From an uncultured Chitinophagaceae bacterium (lineage in GTDB: Bacteria; Bacteroidota; Bacteroidia; Chitinophagales; Chitinophagaceae), in the NCBI GenBank assembly GCA_946885335.1, contig CAMPGG010000157.1:1-7680 (forward strand): DNA of 7,680 bases, given 5' to 3'. Positions 5,578 to 7,680 of this stretch are shown here, in pieces (positions within the stretch are counted from its first letter, which is position 1; each line of letters starts with the position of its first letter). The position numbers were made by a program, and so were the translations under genes. Under the pieces are notes generated by a model. That model saw only the letters and a list, made by a program, of their open reading frames with translations, ran no database searches and was not told the DNA's origin.

Positions 5578-6432
5578 ATGAAAAGTTTTTTTACACTTTG
5601 CACATTGATCGCTTTGTCCCTAACCGGCATGGCGCAGACAGACACAACGGCTAAGCAACAGGCTGATACCATCAGGATAGGCGGCATGGTTATCATTAAA
5701 AAAGGCGGTCCGCAGGACAGTAGCAGGAGAGCCGATCGGGATTTCAGCATTAAAAGCCGCAAGAGAAATAATAATTCTAATATCAGCACCAACTGGTGGA
5801 TCGTTGATCTTGGTTTCAGCAACTACGCGGATAATACAAATTATAGTACGGCTATGTCATCAGGTTACCTGGAAGGTGGAGCACATAGTTTTGGAAAAGA
5901 TGATTTTAAATTACGCACCGGTAAATCCGTTAACGTGAACATTTGGGTCTTTATGCAAAAACTGAATGTGATTAAACATGTAGTGAACCTGAAATATGGC
6001 CTGGGTGTTGAATTAAATAATTATCGTTATAAAAAAGATAACCCGATCAGTTATAAAGAAACCAGCCCTCCACAGATTTTGTGGGAAGAGAATATGGAAT
6101 TTTCCAAAAACAAACTTGCTGCTGATTATGTTACAGTGCCTTTGATGATCAATTTTAATACAACACCAAAATCAGGCAACAGGGGATTAAGTTTAAGTGC
6201 TGGTATCAGCGGGGGATATTTATACAGCAGCCGCAACAAACAGATCAGTGATGAAAATGGTAAGCAAAAAGAAAAAGGTGATCTTGGATTGAATCGCTGG
6301 AAGCTGGCATATATTGGTGAATTAGGATTAGGACCTGTAAGATTATATGGCAGCTACGCCATTACGGATCTGCACGAAAATGGTCTTTCTCAACGCCCGT
6401 ATAATGTAGGAATCCGGTTTAGTAACTGGTAA
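5578..6432 (+). CDS. Predicted outer-membrane beta-barrel protein, third gene of the sigma operon
   Basis: The 284-residue product has a Sec signal peptide (MKSFFTLCTLIALSLTGMA, cleavage probably before Gln20). A polar, basic segment follows (about 20-68, including KSRKRNNNSNIST). From about residue 72 there are alternating amphipathic strands, such as WWIVDLGFSNY, SVNVNIWVFMQKLN, VVNLKYGLGVELNNYRY, YVTVPLMINFNT, LSLSAGISGGYLYSS, WKLAYIGELGLGPVRLYGSY and finally YNVGIRFSNW, with a C-terminal aromatic residue. This is the pattern of Bacteroidota outer-membrane barrel proteins of the PorT / OMP_b-brl_2 type. It is the last gene of the sigma block, 36 bases after the anti-sigma-like gene and followed by a terminator. 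It may be the main target or the sensor of the sigma system; neither can be decided from sequence. Confidence 0.85.
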   Translation: MKSFFTLCTLIALSLTGMAQTDTTAKQQADTIRIGGMVIIKKGGPQDSSRRADRDFSIKSRKRNNNSNISTNWWIVDLGFSNYADNTNYSTAMSSGYLEGGAHSFGKDDFKLRTGKSVNVNIWVFMQKLNVIKHVVNLKYGLGVELNNYRYKKDNPISYKETSPPQILWEENMEFSKNKLAADYVTVPLMINFNTTPKSGNRGLSLSAGISGGYLYSSRNKQISDENGKQKEKGDLGLNRWKLAYIGELGLGPVRLYGSYAITDLHENGLSQRPYNVGIRFSNW

Positions 6433-6459
6433 GACTCTATAGAATTTTAATATGGGTTA

Positions 6460-6479
6460 TTTGTTAACTCATTAACAAA
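6460..6479 (+). other. A+T-rich hairpin ahead of the terminator
   Basis: TTGTTAA (6461-6467) and TTAACAA (6472-6478) form a perfect 7-bp stem, 8 bp with the flanking T/A pair, around the loop CTCA. It lies between the stop codon of the barrel gene and the terminator. It may protect the 3' end of the transcript or be a protein site; the A+T content makes it weak. Confidence 0.4.
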
Positions 6480-6517
6480 AAATGGTTGCGAATTTAAAAG
6501 ATAGCAACCATTTTTTT
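6477..6517 (+). terminator. Rho-independent terminator of the sigma/anti-sigma/barrel operon
   Basis: TGGTTGC (6483-6489) pairs with GCAACCA (6504-6510) around a 14-base loop, and the stem extends through A6/T6. Seven T (6511-6517) follow on the plus strand. It lies about 45 bases after the barrel gene stop. Confidence 0.85.
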
Positions 6518-6519
6518 AT

Positions 6520-6549
6520 TTGAAAAAATGCCGCGCCTTTTTATTTTTG
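6520..6549 (+). promoter_or_regulatory. Bacteroidota-type promoter for the DUF4332 gene
   Basis: TTG at 6520-6522, a spacer of exactly 19 bases and TATTTTTG at 6542-6549 fit the Bacteroidota housekeeping promoter (TTG, about 19, TAnnTTTG). It directly follows the terminator of the previous operon and gives a leader of about 45 bases before the ATG at 6602. It is the best promoter match I found in the window. Confidence 0.6.
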
Positions 6550-6601
6550 GCCATGCAGTTTTATTAATTATCTTACCAACAATAATTTAAAATCTAATTG
6601 T

Positions 6602-7012
6602 ATGGCATACCCAATAGAAGATATAGAAGGCATCGGTGTAACCTATGGAGAAAGACTGCGCAGCATCGGTATTGCATCAACCAATGCATTGTTAGAAAAG
6701 GCCGGTTCTAAAAAAGGAAGAGCACAGGTTGCAGATAAAACAGATATACCAGAATCATTAGTGAGCACCTGGGTAAATCATGCAGATCTTATGCGCATCA
6801 ATGGTATTGCAGCACAATTTGCAGAATTACTGGATGCCGCAGGCGTAGGTTCTGTAAAAGCATTATCGCAGCAAATGGCAGCAACGTTACACGATAAACT
6901 TTTAGTTGTTAATAAACAATATGGATTAACGGGTCGTATTCCTTCGGTGGAAGCAGTGCGGGAAATGATCAATGAAGCCAAAAAAATTACTCCGAAAGTT
7001 ACTGTTTCGTAA
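6602..7012 (+). CDS. DUF4332 domain protein (helix-hairpin-helix type)
   Basis: The 136-residue protein has no signal peptide or membrane helix and should be cytoplasmic. It starts with IEDIEGIGVTYGERLRSIGI, where IEGIG (8-12) is a helix-hairpin-helix turn, and has a second copy in DLMRINGIAAQFAELLDAAG (62-81). The two halves continue as ASTNALLEKAGSKKGRAQVA and VGSVKALSQQMAATLHDKL, the layout of the DUF4332 family, which resembles the HhH domains of DNA-binding and ribosomal proteins. DNA or RNA binding is thus plausible, but I know of no defined function for the family. It occupies its own transcription unit with a good promoter at 6520-6549. Its relation to the transpeptidase gene 141 bases downstream is unclear. 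Confidence 0.88.
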   Translation: MAYPIEDIEGIGVTYGERLRSIGIASTNALLEKAGSKKGRAQVADKTDIPESLVSTWVNHADLMRINGIAAQFAELLDAAGVGSVKALSQQMAATLHDKLLVVNKQYGLTGRIPSVEAVREMINEAKKITPKVTVS

Positions 7013-7042
7013 ATTAAATATTTGGTTTGTTTACTTATGAAA

Positions 7043-7061
7043 AATACCCAATTTGGGTGTT
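7043..7061 (+). other. Short hairpin after the DUF4332 gene, possible weak terminator
   Basis: AATACCCA (7043-7050) pairs with TGGGTGTT (7054-7061), including one G-T pair, around a three-base loop. The bases that follow (attgtaaac) are not a good T-run, so termination would be weak. It is 31 bases past the DUF4332 stop. Confidence 0.4.
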
Positions 7062-7112
7062 ATTGTAAACATCGCGTTAAAAGATTTCCACACTAAAAAA
7101 TAAACAGGCTTT

Positions 7113-7150
7113 GAGTCCGTTACAATAGTCTGGACAGCATAAACGGACTC
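7113..7150 (+). promoter_or_regulatory. Inverted repeat directly before the L,D-transpeptidase start codon
   Basis: GAGTCCGTT (7113-7121) and AACGGACTC (7142-7150) are perfect 9-base inverted arms separated by 20 bases. The right arm ends three bases before the ATG at 7154. In the transcript the stem would cover the ribosome-binding region, and in DNA it could be an operator. No T-run follows, so it is not a terminator. Confidence 0.6.
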
Positions 7151-7153
7151 GAT

Positions 7154-7680
7154 ATGAAATCAACCCTCCTACTTTTATTTACCCTGGTGGCAAGCGGAAT
7201 ATTTTACGCACCACTTTATTCCACATCAAACAATAAACCAGCTAACTTATTCTTAAAAACACATGCCGCGGTAAAACCTTCCGGTAAAGTGTATATCATC
7301 ATTGACAAATCTGATTATGAATTGAGTGTATATGATGAAAAAGGATGGTATGCAACTTACCCGGTTGTTTTCGGCGCCAATCCCTTAGAAGATAAAAAAA
7401 TGGAAGGTGATCGCCGTACACCAGAAGGGACATTTATAATCCAGGGAAAAAAGCCGCATGACAAATGGAGTCGGTTCATGCACATCAATTATCCTACAAA
7501 AGAAAGTTACCAAAGATTTAATTCAAGAAAACAAAGAGGCGAGATTCCAAAGACTGCAAAAATTGGTGGAGCCATCGGCATTCATGGAACCTGGCCAAGA
7601 GAAGATTACCAGATTGATCGGTATAAGAACTGGACACTGGGATGTATATCCATGAAGAATAAAGATGTGGAAGAATTATA
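7154..7680 (+). CDS. L,D-transpeptidase (YkuD domain), 3' end outside window
   Basis: The frame opens at ATG 7154 and stays open for 175 codons to the window edge. A signal peptide is seen at about residues 1-22 (MKSTLLLLFTLVASGIFYAP). The YkuD catalytic domain starts near residue 45 with VYIIIDKSDYELSVYDEKG, followed by a strand with YPVVFGANP and DRRTPEGTF (86-94). It contains the active-site signature with His144 in AIGIHGTW and Cys164 in TLGCISMKNKDVEEL, where SxGC is replaced by TLGC. L,D-transpeptidases are periplasmic cysteine enzymes that form 3-3 cross-links in peptidoglycan or attach proteins to it; some YkuD proteins act on other substrates. The 30-residue insert between PHDKWSRFMHINYP and the histidine (SYQRFNSRKQRGEIPKTAK) is common in this subfamily. 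Only the last part of the domain is missing. The 9-base inverted repeat just before the start suggests special control. Confidence 0.93.
   Translation, partial: MKSTLLLLFTLVASGIFYAPLYSTSNNKPANLFLKTHAAVKPSGKVYIIIDKSDYELSVYDEKGWYATYPVVFGANPLEDKKMEGDRRTPEGTFIIQGKKPHDKWSRFMHINYPTKESYQRFNSRKQRGEIPKTAKIGGAIGIHGTWPREDYQIDRYKNWTLGCISMKNKDVEEL

Noticed and set aside
5394..5822. Open minus-strand frame of 142 codons across the junction of the anti-sigma-like and barrel genes
   Set aside because: It overlaps two well-supported plus-strand genes, is low-complexity in Leu, Ser and Met, and has no recognisable motif or promoter.
7458..7655. Plus-strand frame of 65 codons at the right edge
   Set aside because: It lies in another frame within the L,D-transpeptidase gene, whose catalytic His and Cys motifs fix the true frame.
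1..7680. Linking the beta-lactamase and the L,D-transpeptidase as a joint beta-lactam resistance system
   Set aside because: They lie about 6 kb apart on opposite strands with unrelated genes between them; common location in one window is not evidence of joint function.

Overview
The window looks like chromosomal DNA of a Bacteroidota bacterium, most likely from the Chitinophagaceae or a close relative. The reasons are the A+T-rich spacers, several promoter-like elements of the Bacteroidota type (TTG, about 19 bases, TAnnTTTG), lipoproteins with short lipoboxes, a BatB-type VWA protein, an ECF sigma factor followed by a cysteine-free anti-sigma-like protein and a beta-barrel protein, and a DUF4332 protein. 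This placement is inferred from gene content; no marker gene is present.

Layout. On the minus strand at the left (1-1472) lie, in transcription order, a 44-residue lipoprotein gene closed by its own hairpin terminator, a class D (OXA-like) beta-lactamase lipoprotein gene, and the 5' part of a batB-like gene that runs off the window. A plus-strand lipoprotein of unknown function (1672-2268) converges on a minus-strand kbl gene for 2-amino-3-ketobutyrate CoA ligase (2339-3526), with a bidirectional terminator between them. The central plus-strand block (3675-6432) contains a small exported protein, an ECF sigma factor, an anti-sigma-like membrane protein whose N-terminal domain is duplicated in tandem, and a predicted outer-membrane beta-barrel protein, and ends in a strong terminator. 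After it come a DUF4332 gene with the best promoter in the window, and an L,D-transpeptidase gene cut off by the right edge, whose start codon sits directly behind a 9-bp inverted repeat.

How the genes may work together. The sigma, anti-sigma-like and barrel genes form a close-packed operon (gaps of 1 and 36 bases) and read as one envelope-sensing module; the small exported protein may be an additional member. Several other products are also directed to the envelope (beta-lactamase, L,D-transpeptidase, two lipoproteins, BatB), but they are in separate transcription units and nothing in the sequence ties them into one pathway. kbl is a housekeeping threonine/glycine metabolism gene.

The points most worth a second look are: the missing standard start codon of batB directly downstream of the beta-lactamase gene; the changed SxV and YGN motifs of the beta-lactamase; the tandem duplication in the anti-sigma-like protein; and the hairpin against the L,D-transpeptidase start. 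I saw no tRNA, rRNA, CRISPR array or insertion sequence, and no clearly new defence or mobile system.
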